Shown: piece by piece, positions 1 through 13,489 of the stretch
Position numbering within the stretch: position 1 is the stretch's first letter
How the letters are laid out: each line of letters starts with the position of its first letter
From: Anolis sagrei
Lineage: Eukaryota; Chordata; Lepidosauria; Squamata; Anolidae
DNA: 64,000 bases
Assembly (NCBI RefSeq): GCF_037176765.1
Contig: NC_090024.1
Coordinates: 59,316,861-59,380,860 of the forward strand
Reading direction: 5' to 3'
Made by a program: the position numbers and the translations under genes
Notes under the pieces: model-generated
Databases searched by the model: none
The model's input: only the letters and a program-made list of their open reading frames with translations
What the model was told of the DNA's origin: nothing

Positions 1-257
1 CAAAACATGGCTGGAATGTGCTCATTCACAGCTGTTTCCTTGGTGATGTCAGACTATATTATGTTACCACTTTACAGTGGTCAGAAATCCAATCTATGTG
101 TTGAATGTTTGCTGAAGACCTTTGTATTTAACTTTTCCCAAAAGATCCTCTTAATTATTAAGGTTGGGTTTGGGGGAGGGGGGAAACGAAGCAGATATAA
201 TCATACCTGAGTGAAAATTTTAAGAGGTTAAAGCTTAACTTGAAATGTCTTCCACAG

Positions 258-347
258 AACTGGAGAAAAATGTATGTTAAATTTCAAACCCTGCGGTCTT
301 TTTGGAAAGGAATTACACAAGGTAGAAGGCTATATTCAAGATAAAAG
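258..347 (+). CDS. OSBPL1A: OSBPL1A coding exon 1 of 6 in window
   Basis: The 90-bp exon follows a TCTTCCACAG acceptor and ends at AAAAG/GTAAAA. It enters with one base completing a codon and leaves with two (AG), which join the C of the next exon to give Ser. It encodes TGEKCMLNFKPCGLFGKELH followed by a KVEGYIQDK stretch, a conserved beta-strand part of the ORD. It is too short to stand out as an open reading frame and was found by reading the protein. Confidence 0.9.
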
Positions 348-3300
348 GTAAAAAAGATGCTTTTTGATAAAACTTCTAAATACATTTTCAAGGGGGGTGA
401 AGTTTTTAATTCATATAGAGTACTTGGGATACAAATGTGCTGTTTTTGTGGCGTTAAAGACTTCTGTCCTAATACATTTCCCTATGCCAAGCCCTGTCCA
501 AATTCCTGCAAAGAGGAATCCTAAGTGTTGTTGGAATTCTACTCCACACTGCCCAAGTCTCAAGTCCTCAACGAAGAGCAGCTAATTAGCTTAGTATAGA
601 CTAAGGGTTTCCCTTCCCCCATGTCTCCTGAATGACAGCTGGGAATATGTCTTTTTCTTCTCTCTCTCTCTGTTCTCATTCTGATTGGTTGTTTACTTTT
701 CTATGGCAAGCTTTTTGAATCTGACTTTTTCCTTCTTACACTTTAGTATGGAGAGAATGTGCTGTGTGCTTTGAGATCTCTCTCTGCGTGTGTGTCAGAG
801 AGATGTAGTGATTGGTGTTTTCCCCCTCTCTTTGAAACCTTAGAAGAGATGAGTGTTGGAATAGTAATTGGTGGGTCCGAAATAAAACTGGGAAACAAAT
901 AACACAATTTGAGGAATTGATAATAAAAGGATTAAAAAGAGAAAATAGCAAGCAATTAAAAGGAACAAGTAAAATATATAAAATACTAATTAAAGATACA
1001 GGAAAAAGAAAAGACTAACTTTAAGAGAATTATGGGAGGAGGAAGTAGGAACAGTGATAACTGAAAAAGAGTGGGAGGAGATATGGAAAGCAAGACACTT
1101 AAAAAACATGTCAATTTGAATAAAAGAAAATTATTATAAACTAATGTAACACCGAGAAGGTTAAATATTATAAATAAGAACAATAATGAAAAATGTTGGC
1201 GAGGATGCCAAGAAACTGGAACCTACATGCATATGTGGTGGGACTGCAAATATGTAAAAGATTTTTGGGAATTGGTTATTACAGAAATAGAAAATATTAT
1301 GGATATAAAAATTAGGAGGAATCCAGTAGAAATATTACTTTTAATTAATAAAGAGTGTGGGAAAGATAAGAGGGGAAAAATTTAATAGATATGTTATTAA
1401 CAGCAGCTAGACTATTAATTGCAAAATATTGGAAAGGGGCAATGAAAATACAGATTAATGAATGGTAAAAGAAGATGGGAATTTACCTCCAAATGAAGAA
1501 CTGATTTTTTATTTTATTTTTTGTGGGACTTTAGGAAAAGAGATAGCTCTGGAGAAGGGGAGCACATGGGTGAACGTAAATAAAAGAGAGGGAAATGTAT
1601 AGTATATGTCTTGTTCATTCGTTCAGTCATCTCCGACTCTTCGTGACCTCATGGACCAGCCCACGCCAGAGCTCCCTGTCGGCCGTTACCACCCCCAGCT
1701 CCCTCAAGGTCATTCCAGTCACTTCAAGGATGCCATCCATCCATCTTGCCCTTGGTCGGCCCCTCTTCCTTTTGCCTTCCACTTTCCCCAGCATAATTGT
1801 CTTCTCTAGGCTTTCCTGTCTCCTCATGATGTGACCAAAGTACTTCAACTTTGTCTCTAGTATCTTTCCCTCCAGTGAGCAGTCGGGCTTTATTTCCTGG
1901 AGGATGGACTGGTTGGATAACTGTATTTTCTCTTCTCAAATAAATTATTAAAAAAAGAAGAGATGGGTGTTAGAATAGTTCAGACCCAGTGCTTACTATT
2001 AAGAAATACAGTTATTCTTTATTATTGTAAATAAACCTTTTGTGATTTTTTTAAAAGATAGGAAGCATGTTTGCCTTCTAAACTCTGAAGTCTTTACAGC
2101 CACATCACATGTCACTTCACGCTCTGCTCACTAATGAGCTGACGCTCAACATTTGTATCCTGTTTGTTTTTGGATGCTCTTTTTTAGGGTCGTTTTTCTT
2201 AAAAGGTGTCATCTTTGATCAGAGGACATTGCTGGTGCATCGTTCCATCAAATCTTGTCCAGTAGCTTCATTCTCAGTGACTTTCCCCAACATTTCTCAT
2301 TAGTCATTGGTTTCTCAAAGTTGACTGATTCTTTCTTGATTTTGTGTAGATTGTAAAGCTGAATGTTGAATTTATCTGCAATTCTACTCTTTCCTAAAAT
2401 TTATTGTCTTGGATTTTTTGTTTGGGGACAGCAAAAAGAAACTGTGTGCACTCTATGGAAAGTGGACTGAATGTTTGTACAGCAGTGACCTTGCTACTTT
2501 TGAAGCTTACAAAAAGAATGACAAGAAAAACACAGACGAGAAGAAGAACAATAAGCAGGTACTTACAGAAAAATGTAGAATAGCAATCTAGTTACTAAAG
2601 GTATAGCAGGAGTAAATAACTGAAGATGGTGTGAAGAATTTGGAAGTGCACTTTGCTTTACAGAACTGCTAGAAATTTTCAAAATCAAGCTTTACCTATC
2701 TAGTTGGCAGCATGTATCATTCACAAGGTAGTTAAAGGCTTCGTAACGCTATGGCCTCTTCTTCGTTTCCCTTCTCATTTCTGACATAAAGGAATGGAGG
2801 TTGTGGTTTATACTAACCAAGATCTTCATCATACCTAAAGCCGCATATGGAAGAAGAGAGGGGACAAGACCAGGTGCAAACTGTGCTTGTAGTCTCTGTG
2901 CTTCATATGATGAGGCTTATCCGTTTTAATTATTCTATGGTTCATCCTTTAAATGTATAAGTTTATATTGATGTTATTTATTTATTGTTTTGATATGTTT
3001 TGTTTGTTCATTACGTCATTGTATGTTTGCCACTTTTGTTCTGGAAACCACCCTGAGTCCCCTTGGGGAGATAGGGTGGGTTACAAAGAAGTTTATTATT
3101 ACTGTTAGTAAACCATGTTTATGAAGCTGCAAACTATTGTCTGAATTGGGCCTCTGTCCTCTTTGGCAGATATGATGGTATCTTATATTTCTGTAATTAG
3201 AGAATCCTTCTAAGTTCTTGTATTTGTTGGGGAATCTGAGTGGTTAGGCTCAAAAATAACTCTCCGACCAAAATATAGCAGAGTACCAACAGTAAACTCC

Positions 3301-6300
3301 ATAACCAGCAGAAACGTACACCTGGTGAGCAGGGGATCGCCTTCTAATATTTAGGATGGCTGAGGATTGCAGAGTCCAATTTTAGGTTCAAAAGATTTAT
3401 TAAAGTAAAAAAAATACATTCTTGATAGAAAAGTCTTAGAGCTAACTAGCCTACTAAACCTCATCTTCTAAAGAAGGTAAAAGGTAATAAATTCCATGCA
3501 GCTACATTTTGCCTACAGAGAGGCAAAATGCATCCTCACAGAGAGAAAGAAAAGCAGAAGTAATATGGTGGAGACTGCATGGCCTTCCTGGGGCAATTTA
3601 AACTTAAAAGAAAATTACCTCACAGAGTTTCTTTACTATGTCATCAAAGGGGCGAAAGACCGTGGCTAGCAGTAAAGACAAAAGACAAAGGCCTTTAGGA
3701 AAACATGCATAGGATTGTGGGGGGAAAGAATCCCTGAGCTTGGCCCTGCCTATAGGCTAGCTACTAATTGAGGACTGGAAACTTGATGGAGCCCCCAGTG
3801 GGGCAATTGGTTAAACTCTTGTGTTGGTTCGAATCCAGGGTAGAGGGGGTTGAGCTCCCTCTGTCAGCTCCAGCTCCCCATTCAGGAACATGAGAGAAAC
3901 CTTCCACAAAGCTGATAAAACATCAAACATCTGGGGATCGCCTGAGCAATGTCCTTGCAGACGGCCAATTATCTCACACCAGAAGCAAGTTGCAGTTTCT
4001 CAAGTCGCTCCTGACACGAAAAAAAAAATGGAACCTGATGACACAAAGATTTGTGCAGTCCAGGGATGAAATCAAACAATAGCAAGCACAAGCCCTTGCA
4101 AATGGATGTGCAGTGAAGTTTTTTCTCCTGTCCTTGATTAATCCTTGCAAACAGCACTGAATGAAGAAGCTATGCTGCCACTTGATTATGAAACACTCAT
4201 TTGGGAAAAAGGCAGGATAATAATAGAGTAAATAAATAAATTCTGCTGACAGAGGGGTTTATAACCAAAAGCGGCTTAGGGCTAGATCGAAGCAGAATTT
4301 CTTTTGATTCTAAAAATAGTGGGTGGTAAACGCTTACTGCCGTGCCTTGCTTTTTTGTCCCAAACACCTCATGAACTTTACATTCATCAAACCTTTCTTC
4401 ACCACCTTCTTAAACTTAGCTTAACATCTCAAGAATTATGTGTACATTATCCAAACATAACGGCACTCCATGCAGTCATGCTGGCCACATTATCTTGGAG
4501 GTGTCTACAGACAACACCAGCTCTTCGGCTTAGAAATGGAGATGAGCACCAACGCCCAGAGTCAGACATGACTAGACTTAGTGTTAAAGGGAAACATTTA
4601 CCTTTATTTTTTCTGCAAACATAAGAGGTTCAAGAGGCTTCTTCATGAGGCATGAATGTTAAATTTTGTTTTGGAAGAAAAAAAGTGACGATGGAGGGTC
4701 ACAGAGCTTCATCAATCACCATAGTCCTTCTCCTAAAATGACTTTTAACATCCATTCCTGATAAAGAAGCCTTTTGGGCTTCTTAGATTTGCAAATTGTA
4801 TTTGGAGATGTTTGTGGGTTTCACTATCATTTGAAAAATTGAGCTTTTTCTGCATTCTGTAAATGATCCCAAACACTTCTGCTTTGGAGTTGGTGCCAAA
4901 CACATGGCAGAAAGATGGCCCAATCTTTTGAAATATCTTCCCAAAATTAGACAAAATAAAAACAAATTTACTTTTATTCATTTCTAAACACAAGGTGAAG
5001 TAAATCTCCATAATTTCGGTGGAACAGACCGAAGCACATGTTTATCTTTTTGCTGAGTCGTTCCCCTGTTGTGTATATATCTTCATGTTGGACCAATTAT
5101 GCTATGTTTGTAATGTTTACAACTTCAGATGTCCTCCTTTTAAACACTCCGGTGGTGATTCATTAGCTTGCCGCTTGCAGTCAGCCTTTGGTATCTATTA
5201 TTGGGAATACGGAAAGGCTCTGGAGGTTTACTGCTGTCTTCAAGACAGCACCTGTAGAGAGCTAAAGGAACAGGAGGAGAAGAAAAGAAAAACAAAGCAT
5301 TCATATGTGTTCCTTTTGTTTCGTTTCCAAAATCGGGTTTTATAGGAGGTTGCTAATGTTATGGATCAAAATAACAACTACAATAACAACAACAAGAAGA
5401 AGAACTGTTTCTTTGTCTCATGATGATACAAGAAAAATGGATAGGACAAAAATATTTCCATAAGCCTGCTGGAAAACCATCTGTCGGGGTCTGGTGGAAA
5501 CATGAATCATAGAATCATAGAGTTGGAAGAGACCTCGTGGGCCATCCAGTCCCACCCCCTGCAGGAAAATCACATTCAAAGCACCTCCCAACAGATGACC
5601 ACCCAGCCTCTGTTTAAAAGCCTCCAAAGAAGGAGCCTCCACCACACTCCGGGGGGATTTTATATAACGGGACTTGAGCATCCATGGGTTTTGATATATA
5701 TTAGGTCCTGGAACCAAACACCAGTGGATACCAAAGGCCCACTGTAATTCATGTAAAGCGCATTGAGTCTATTTCGGAAGAAAGTCAGGATATAAGTGAT
5801 TTACCATTACAGGCAATCTCCAAGTTACAAACAAGATAGTTTCTGTAGGTTTGTTATTAAGTTGAGTCTCTTTGTACATTTTAAAAGTGTGTTTGCTGTG
5901 GTATGTGTTCGCTATCTATGCCCCTGCTCAGAAGGTTTCACTTCACTTTCTGTCCCTGTGATCATTGGATTTTGAAAAATGTGGCTTGTCGTGGAAACAA
6001 GGATTGGTGATAAAGCTTCAGTGGAGACCCCTTTTCTTCATGATAACTGTTTCAGAAGTGGATTTCCTTCCAAGGAGTAGATTTCCCTCACTTCCTGTTG
6101 TCTCACCTCTGTTTGTAACTATGAGTTATTTGTAAGTCGGATGTTTGTAGCTCGGGGACTGCCTGTACTGCTATTATCACTCAATGGCAAACAACGACAA
6201 AATTCCAATTGCTTATTTTGATCTAGCAGAGGTACTGTGAAGAATGTTCTTGTGTAGCTTCTTGATTTGATGTACTGTATTTGATGTACCTCCTCCTTTT

Positions 6301-9300
6301 AGACAGGCAGCTCTGAAGAACCAGATGAGATTCCCTTGCCAAATTCGGAAAGTGTCTGTGTAATACCAGGAAGTATATTATTATGGAAGATAGTTCCAAG
6401 GCCTTCAAACTCAACAGAGGTGAAGTAGACCCTTGACTCTGTGCTGTCAGTTTTTTTCCTAAGTTCTTTTATTTTTCATGTAGATATGCATTCAAATTTG
6501 ATGTGATCAGTGTCTCATGCTGTCTGGATATTTGCGGGGAAGGAGAGGAGAGCAAGAATACATACACATATTTTCTCTAGTCTACCTTGTGCATCTATTT
6601 CAGTAAATCCACTGGTCAGATTACAGTTTGGCGTCTTGATTAGTGCTTCCTTTTCCAACTGATTTTGGGCATGCTGGTAGAGGGATTCAAAAAGTTATAG
6701 TCCAAAAAGGGCATTTTCTCAGCTTTGTCTTTGTAGTCTTCAAAGTAAACAGCAGAGAAGAAGAATGAGGTTTCTGCTCTAGCAGTCCATTGCGATGACT
6801 GTAATTATTCTGAAAGCTTAACTGGGATTCAATCACTGGTAGGCTCTAAATCAGTGGTTCCCAAGCTTTTTTTTACCATGGACCACTTGACCAGGGACCA
6901 CTTTGACCAGGGACCACTCTCCAACCTTAGTACCAAAAGGGTTGCAAATCAGTTTTTGGTCAACTTTAGATTTGGTTTGTTTATTTGGGGCTTAGAAAAT
7001 TTCATGGGATAGACCACATCAGCTGTAGTTTCTGATATAGAACATATGCCATCCAGTAGTCGCCATCTGCTCACCCACAGAAGACCATATTTAATAAGCT
7101 GCTGAATTTGCTGACGGAAAGGCTGGTGGTTCGAATCTGGGGAGCGGGGTGAGCTTCCGCTGTTACCCCAGCTCCTGCCAATGTAGCAGTTGCAAAACAT
7201 GCAAATGTGAGTAGAGCAATAGGTACCTCTTCTGCGGGAAGGTAACGGCACTCCATGCAGTCCTGCTGACCACATGATGCTGGCTCTTCAGCTAAGAAAT
7301 GGAGATGAGCACCATCCACCAGAGTCCGACACGACTAGACTTATTGTCAAGGGAAACTTTTACCTTTATTAAGATATACCTTATCCAGTGAACACCCACA
7401 ACTAAACTTAATGTGATGGGAAACTTTACCTTTGCAAGTCACCATCTGCTCACCCACAGAAAACAATATTTAATAATCTAGAGCTGATGTGGTCTATCCA
7501 ATACAATTTTCTGAATCAGCATCCCAAATAACCCCAGGAACATCCTCATTGCCTTGGCACTATAAGAGGCTTTCGCAAGACCATACACTCTTGTTGCAAT
7601 GGTGTAGTAATGGTGAGACGGCAGACCATATTTTAGTTCTTGGGGACCACTGGTGGTCCACGGACCACAGGTTGGGAACCACTGCTCTAGTTAAATATGC
7701 TGTTATAAAGTTTGCATGGGCAGAAATACCATTTCAGCAGGGATTCTAGACCTTTCTTTCCATTTTTAATTATTTTAATCTATCTTTTGTTTAATAAATT
7801 CAGTGATGTATTCCCTTTATCTGGGGATCACAGTTTAACAGAAGGAGAACGCTTAGATTGGCCTTGTAACATGTAACAGCAACAATTGATTTTCTTCTTT
7901 CTATTTCAGGGGTAATCTAGAATTTAATACCAATTATGGCTAGAACTAATTTTCCACTTAAATGTATTCATAGTTATTGGGGATATTGTTCTTTCACAGA
8001 CTCATTGGAACTTCTGTGTTGCTCATGCTGCGTATGCACAGCAGTGAACACTGGAGCTGCAGCAGAAATATGTTTTAAATGTTTTAACATTTGCTTGCAG
8101 TTCATTTGTCAAAAAAATGGGTTATCACTTGTTGCTTCAATAACTAGTTACTATTATAGTTACTTAATGTAAAGAGTTACCTCAGAAGGTTTAATACTTC
8201 TATAAATCTTGTATAATTAATTACTAGTCATTATTAAACTGGCAGCCTACAGTAAGTTTGTGGTTATTAAGTTCTCAAATCTGGACTTGCTTTATGTCTT
8301 ATACTGATAGGATGGGCGTTCATTAAAGATTTCCCCTGACCCACGTCTGTTTATCACAAGATGCTGAAACTTCACGTGTGTAATGATATAAAACTCTATA
8401 GGTCACGTGCCAATTTGCAACTCAGAACTGGTAACAGTCTTGATTTTACAGGTCCTGAAGTAGTGTGAGGTTTGATAATTAACCCAGTGGAATACAGAGC
8501 AGTCCTCAAGTTCCTTTACTTGAAAGGCCACACACTAAAGGAGACATTCGATGAGATGAAAGAGGTTTATGGTGATGATTCCCCATCACATGATGTAGTC
8601 AAGATCTGGCATTCTCAGTTCCAATATGGTCGGACTTTGGTGAAAACAGTTCCAATTCCAGGGCGACCCCATTAATATTGATGAACACACCTTCCAGCAA
8701 GCGGAGGTTGCCAGAAGCAGGAACTAATCAAATGCTCTCAGGCTCTATTCACAATATGCCGTAGAAAGCAGGAGGACTTTTTCAACAGACTGATCATACA
8801 GAATGAAAGCTGTTTCCTCACTATGCTCCTGAGACTAAAGTCCAGTCAATGCAATGGAAGCATCATGTGCCCAACTCTTGGCAGGCAAGGTCATGCTCAC
8901 AGTATTTGGGGACTAACACGGAGTAGAATTCATGGATTTCCTATCAAAGAGTACCATGATCATTGCGGCATACTATGAGGTTGAATGAAAAGTAATGCCT
9001 CCACCTTCGTATCTCCTCAACAGATGGCAGTACTGGTATGCGGCAGGTACTGGCTTGTTCAGTAGACTCTCTTCTACAGTTCCATTTTGGCAGGAAGCCT
9101 TAGCATTGAACGGTTGTGTTGTTAAAGTGCAAAATATGAAACCCTGCGCAGATGGTCGGTCAATGTGACTTAAGTAACGTGCCATCATTGAATTCTTGAC
9201 AGCAGAAGGTGTCACCCCAAAGGAGATTCATCAGAGAATGCAAACTGTTTATGATAATTGTGTTGATGTGAGTACTGTGCGTCGTTGGACATGCAAGTTT

Positions 9301-12300
9301 AAAGATATTGAGGTGACACCTTCTGCTGTCAAGAATTCAATGACTGCACGTTGCTTAAGTCGCATTGACTGACCATCTGCGCAGGGTTCCATACTTTGTA
9401 ACAACACAACCGTTCAATGATAAGATTTCCTGCCAAAATGGAATTGTAGAGGAGAGTCTACTGAACAAGCCAGTACCTGCCGGATACCAGTACTGCCATC
9501 TTTTGAGGAGTTACGAAGGTGAAGGCATTACTTTTTATTCAACCCTCGTATGTTTCACTGCTACTCAAAACCAAGAGATGTGGCATGCTCAGCAGAGGTC
9601 TCCGCCTTCTGCAAAACAATGCACCAGTTCACAACTCCTGCTGCCCAAATGGAAGCATGCTCCTGTGGCTTTGAAATTCTACCGCATCCCCCTTATTCAC
9701 CCGACCTCACACCATCAGATTCCCACTTCTTTCCAACAATGAAGATTTTTTTGAAGGACAAGCATTTTTTGAGATGATGAGACTTACCACGTGGCTTTTG
9801 GAGCAACCTGTTGACTTCTACAAGTGAGGTGTTTACAGTTGCTTAAAAAGATGGGAGAAGCATGTGTCTCTAGTAGAGAAGGACTAATAACTGTGCCAAG
9901 TTTCATTGCTCTCAGCCCACAGGAAGTGTGTCAGGGGAAATCTTTTATGAATGCCCCACATAGCTTCCCAAATACATTTTCAGATCAGTCCTACAGGGTA
10001 ATGCTTTTCATGATATTTATGTTATTCTATTTGCATCATTATTCTCCAGGCCTTTCAGTGAATTTCCCTTGTGCAATCCTTGTGATTTCTGTGTTTCAAA
10101 AGGTTTCCCAGATAACTTGATGGTGCTTAGATACCAGTATGTTATATAGATATGCTTCTGCTTCCTTCCCAAAGGTCATTTTTATTAAAGCATTATACAT
10201 TATATAAATAGCCTCAAAACAGATCTCTGGGATACTTCCTCTGCAAGCATGTACACTTATTACCAGATGATCTTCCTTCATGAAAGCAAATCTGTGTTCA
10301 AAAAGGCACTTATTTCTCTGTACGTGTTTGCATTTCCAGATGTACAATTTTACTACCTTTGCTATGGCTTTGAATGAACTGGATCCAGAAATGGAAAGTG
10401 TGATTCCTAAAACCGATTGCCGGTTAAGGCCCGATATAAGAGCTATGGAAAATGGTGACATAGGTAATTTTTAAATCATAGTATTTTCAATGTGCTTATG
10501 TGCAATTCTTAAAATATTTGTTGGAATGCTTCCTTTGATAGCACACATTGTTCATGTATATATTTATTAGATGCCTTTGTTGTGGAATTGTTTGTTTCGT
10601 GATATAACCAGCAAGCAAATATTAGTTAGGAAATACTTGAAATTGAGTTGTTTAAAAATATTTTAATCTGGCTTTTTCACAGCTTGGTCAATAAGCCAAC
10701 TTGTTTTCATTCAGTGTCCTTTGTTGGTGATGAATGTCTTCCTGGATATTTGATTGCAAGCTTGCTTTTTCTCATTGTGTGTCCTTTGTATGAATAGTTT
10801 TGTCAAAGGCTTTCATGGCCGGAAGCACTTTGTTGCTGTGCATTTTCCAGGCTGTGTGGCCATGTTCCAGAAGCATTCTCTCCTGATGTTTCACCCACAT
10901 CTATGGCAGGCATCCTCAGAGGTTGTGAGGTCTTTTGGAAGCTAGGCAAGTGAGGTTTATATATCTGTGGAATGTCCAGGGTAGGAGGAAGAATTCCTGA
11001 CTGCTTGAAGCAAGTGTGAATGTTGCAATTGGCCACCTTGATTAGCATTGAATGGCCTTGTAGCTTCAAAGCCTGCCTGACAGTAAATAAAGAGCAATAC
11101 TCAAAAAAACAGGGGAGTTCCAGACAATAATCAATCAGGGTCAGCTAATACTTCCTAACAAAGGATCCCCAAGGCAGCAATCAGCCAGGCTTTGAAGCTA
11201 CAAGGCCATTCAATGCTAATCAAGGTGGACAATTGCAACGTCCACACTTCACTCAACTAGACAAGAGTTCTTTCTCCCACCTGGACATTTCACAGATATA
11301 TGAAATGATATATGGCATCTTGATCTTGCAGCTATTTAGATAGACTGCAATGTATTAGAATGTGACACAGTTTTTGTTGTTGTTGATGTTGTTAATAGAT
11401 GTAGCCAGTGAAGAAAAGAAAAGACTTGAAGAAAAACAAAGAGCGGCTCGTAAAAACAGGTCTAAATCTGAGGAAGACTGGACGACAAGGTCAGTATATG
11501 GGACAGATACCTTCAGTAAAAATGGTTGACAGGTTTGTGCAAGACTAGTCTACATTTCCTTAAACCTCTGTTCCTTGCTTCATCACCTTTATATTGATAA
11601 TATATTGATAATAATAGAGGGATTTGGGTTTACTGCCTGGGTACTATGTACCTGGACTGTCAGAGGAGCTTTTTAAAAACCACAGTTCCACCATTTTGAT
11701 GTGAAAGAGTTAATAGTTGTAAGTCAGTCCGTTCTTCACGCATCCATCCATGGAGTGCTCCAGACCTGTGCAGCTTTTGTCAGGAACCTGCTGCTATGGG
11801 CACCAGCATAAATAGTATCAACAGCTATTCTCTTCAGTCCTGTTTCATGCATTGTGCAATTTGTCTTGGATATCTAATGCTAAGTAACCCTTCATATTCC
11901 TTCTTGTGATTTTTCTACCATATATAGTCATGTATCAGTTTAGATACATGATTATCTAAACTGATACTCCTACCCCCCAGTGGCGCTGCGGGTTAAACTG
12001 CTGAGCTGCTGAACTTGCTGACCGAAAGGTTGGTGGTTCAAATCCGGGGAGGGGGGTGAGCTCCCGCTGTTAGCCACAGCTTCTGCCAACATAGCAGTTC
12101 AAAAACATGCAAATGTGAGTAGATCAACAGGTACCGCTTCTGTGGGAAGGTAACGGCGCTCCATTCAGTCATGCTGGCCACATGACCTTGGAGGTGTCTA
12201 CAGACAATGCTGGCTCTTTGACTAGAAATGGAGATGAGCACATTCCCCCAGAGTCGGACATGACTAGACTTAATGTCAAGGCGAAACCTTACATGTAACA

Positions 12301-13441
12301 CTTCTATGAGTACCTCATGGAAATCAAAGGTCCTGTTGTTTTAAAAATATGGTGCCTATGCATGTGTCAATACATATACCCCACAGCATACACTAATGTA
12401 TTTTTTTTAAATTTTTACACCAAATTGCATTAAACTATTTTGAGGGCTTGGCAAGATGCACGACAAACCATTTAGCCGCTAGATCAGATTTGTTCTTTGT
12501 GTTCATTCTCAGAATAAATTTAAATTGAAGAGAGGAGCACATTGTTCTTTGAATGGAATTATTCAGTTTAGCAGGGGGTTTTTTTAACTGTTGCAATCAG
12601 GAGGTCACTGTATTCTAATAACCCTAAAATGTTGGACAAAGAACATAATAGGATAAAATTGCCTTTTTTAGAAAGGAATTGAACACAGGGTCATAACACT
12701 CTGGGCTGTTGGTTTCTCAGCTCCAAAAGCAAACACATAGCAGTTCCTTGCATTAAACATTATTTTTTCCTTAAACTGTTACGAATGAAGAACTTTTAAG
12801 GTGTTTCGGAAACAATGACATAGATGAACAGACAGGCCATTTGCCAAAACCTTTCTTTCCTGAAGGAGTCCTACTTCTTGCCTTTGGTGACTAAAGGCAC
12901 CAATTAGACTTCCAGTTTTTGAACAGGGAAATGCATGAAAACATTGCCAAAGTCAAATAAAATGTGGTACTGCTTTGGTATTGCATGTTAACATTCAAAA
13001 TGGGATATAAGTAAGCTTTTACAAAAATCAGGGAATGGATAAGACAATGGAGCATTGTTGACATTCATGGCACCATGAATGCAGTGTCTGTGCTCTGGGT
13101 TTCTTTTGTCATCACTGGCAAAAGGCCAAGTGTGTTGGTGTGAACAGGAATGGAATAGATTCCCAGATTCAAACTGGAGGAACGATTTAATTGCTGGATT
13201 ATTCCAACAAGCAATAGTTTCATTGCTCAACTTTGTATTAGCAGAATGCTTTGAAAACACTCGTTTTTGAAGTTTTAACAAGCCCGATGTCTTCTAGTGC
13301 TCTGTTCTGACTTACTCAAAATGGAACATGAACATGAACAAATAAATAGTAAACCTAGAGAAAAAGTTGATAAGACTAAAGAATTCAGAGACAGAGAAAA
13401 TAAAACTTCATCAATCCCCCCCCCCCTCCTTTATTTCTGTC

Positions 13442-13489
<48 letters not shown>

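Larger units (their letters stand above)
348..2431 (+). other. OSBPL1A intron
   Basis: Intron between ORD exons. About half of it is a 5'-truncated L1 copy with a Bov-B piece inside (listed separately). The remaining sequence at 348-841 and 1980-2431 is AT-rich and shows nothing recognisable beyond a branch/pyrimidine tract before the next exon. Confidence 0.7.
2559..6302 (+). other. OSBPL1A intron with repeats
   Basis: 3.7-kb intron. It holds an LINE 3' tail, a SINE, a Bov-B-tailed SINE fragment, a CR1 3' end and a TA-flanked short DNA transposon, all listed separately. Stretches 3106-3780, 4030-4450 and 4610-5490 show no recognisable element or exon. Confidence 0.65.
6420..10339 (+). other. 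OSBPL1A intron with hAT and mariner elements
   Basis: 3.9-kb intron filled mainly by an 833-bp hAT element with a SINE inside (6852-7684) and a mariner with a nested fold-back mariner (8310-9960). The stretches 6420-6850 and 7690-8305 look unique and nothing is recognised in them. Confidence 0.65.
10464..11398 (+). other. OSBPL1A intron with inverted repeat-family copies
   Basis: 0.9-kb intron. The stretch 10797-11315 holds two head-to-head copies of an unclassified interspersed repeat. The flanks 10464-10796 and 11316-11398 show only the GTT-rich tract before the acceptor. Confidence 0.6.

Noticed and set aside
8472-8675. Intact-looking mariner transposase start as a domesticated gene
   Set aside because: Followed by decayed sequence and a nested element; no splice to host exons is evident.
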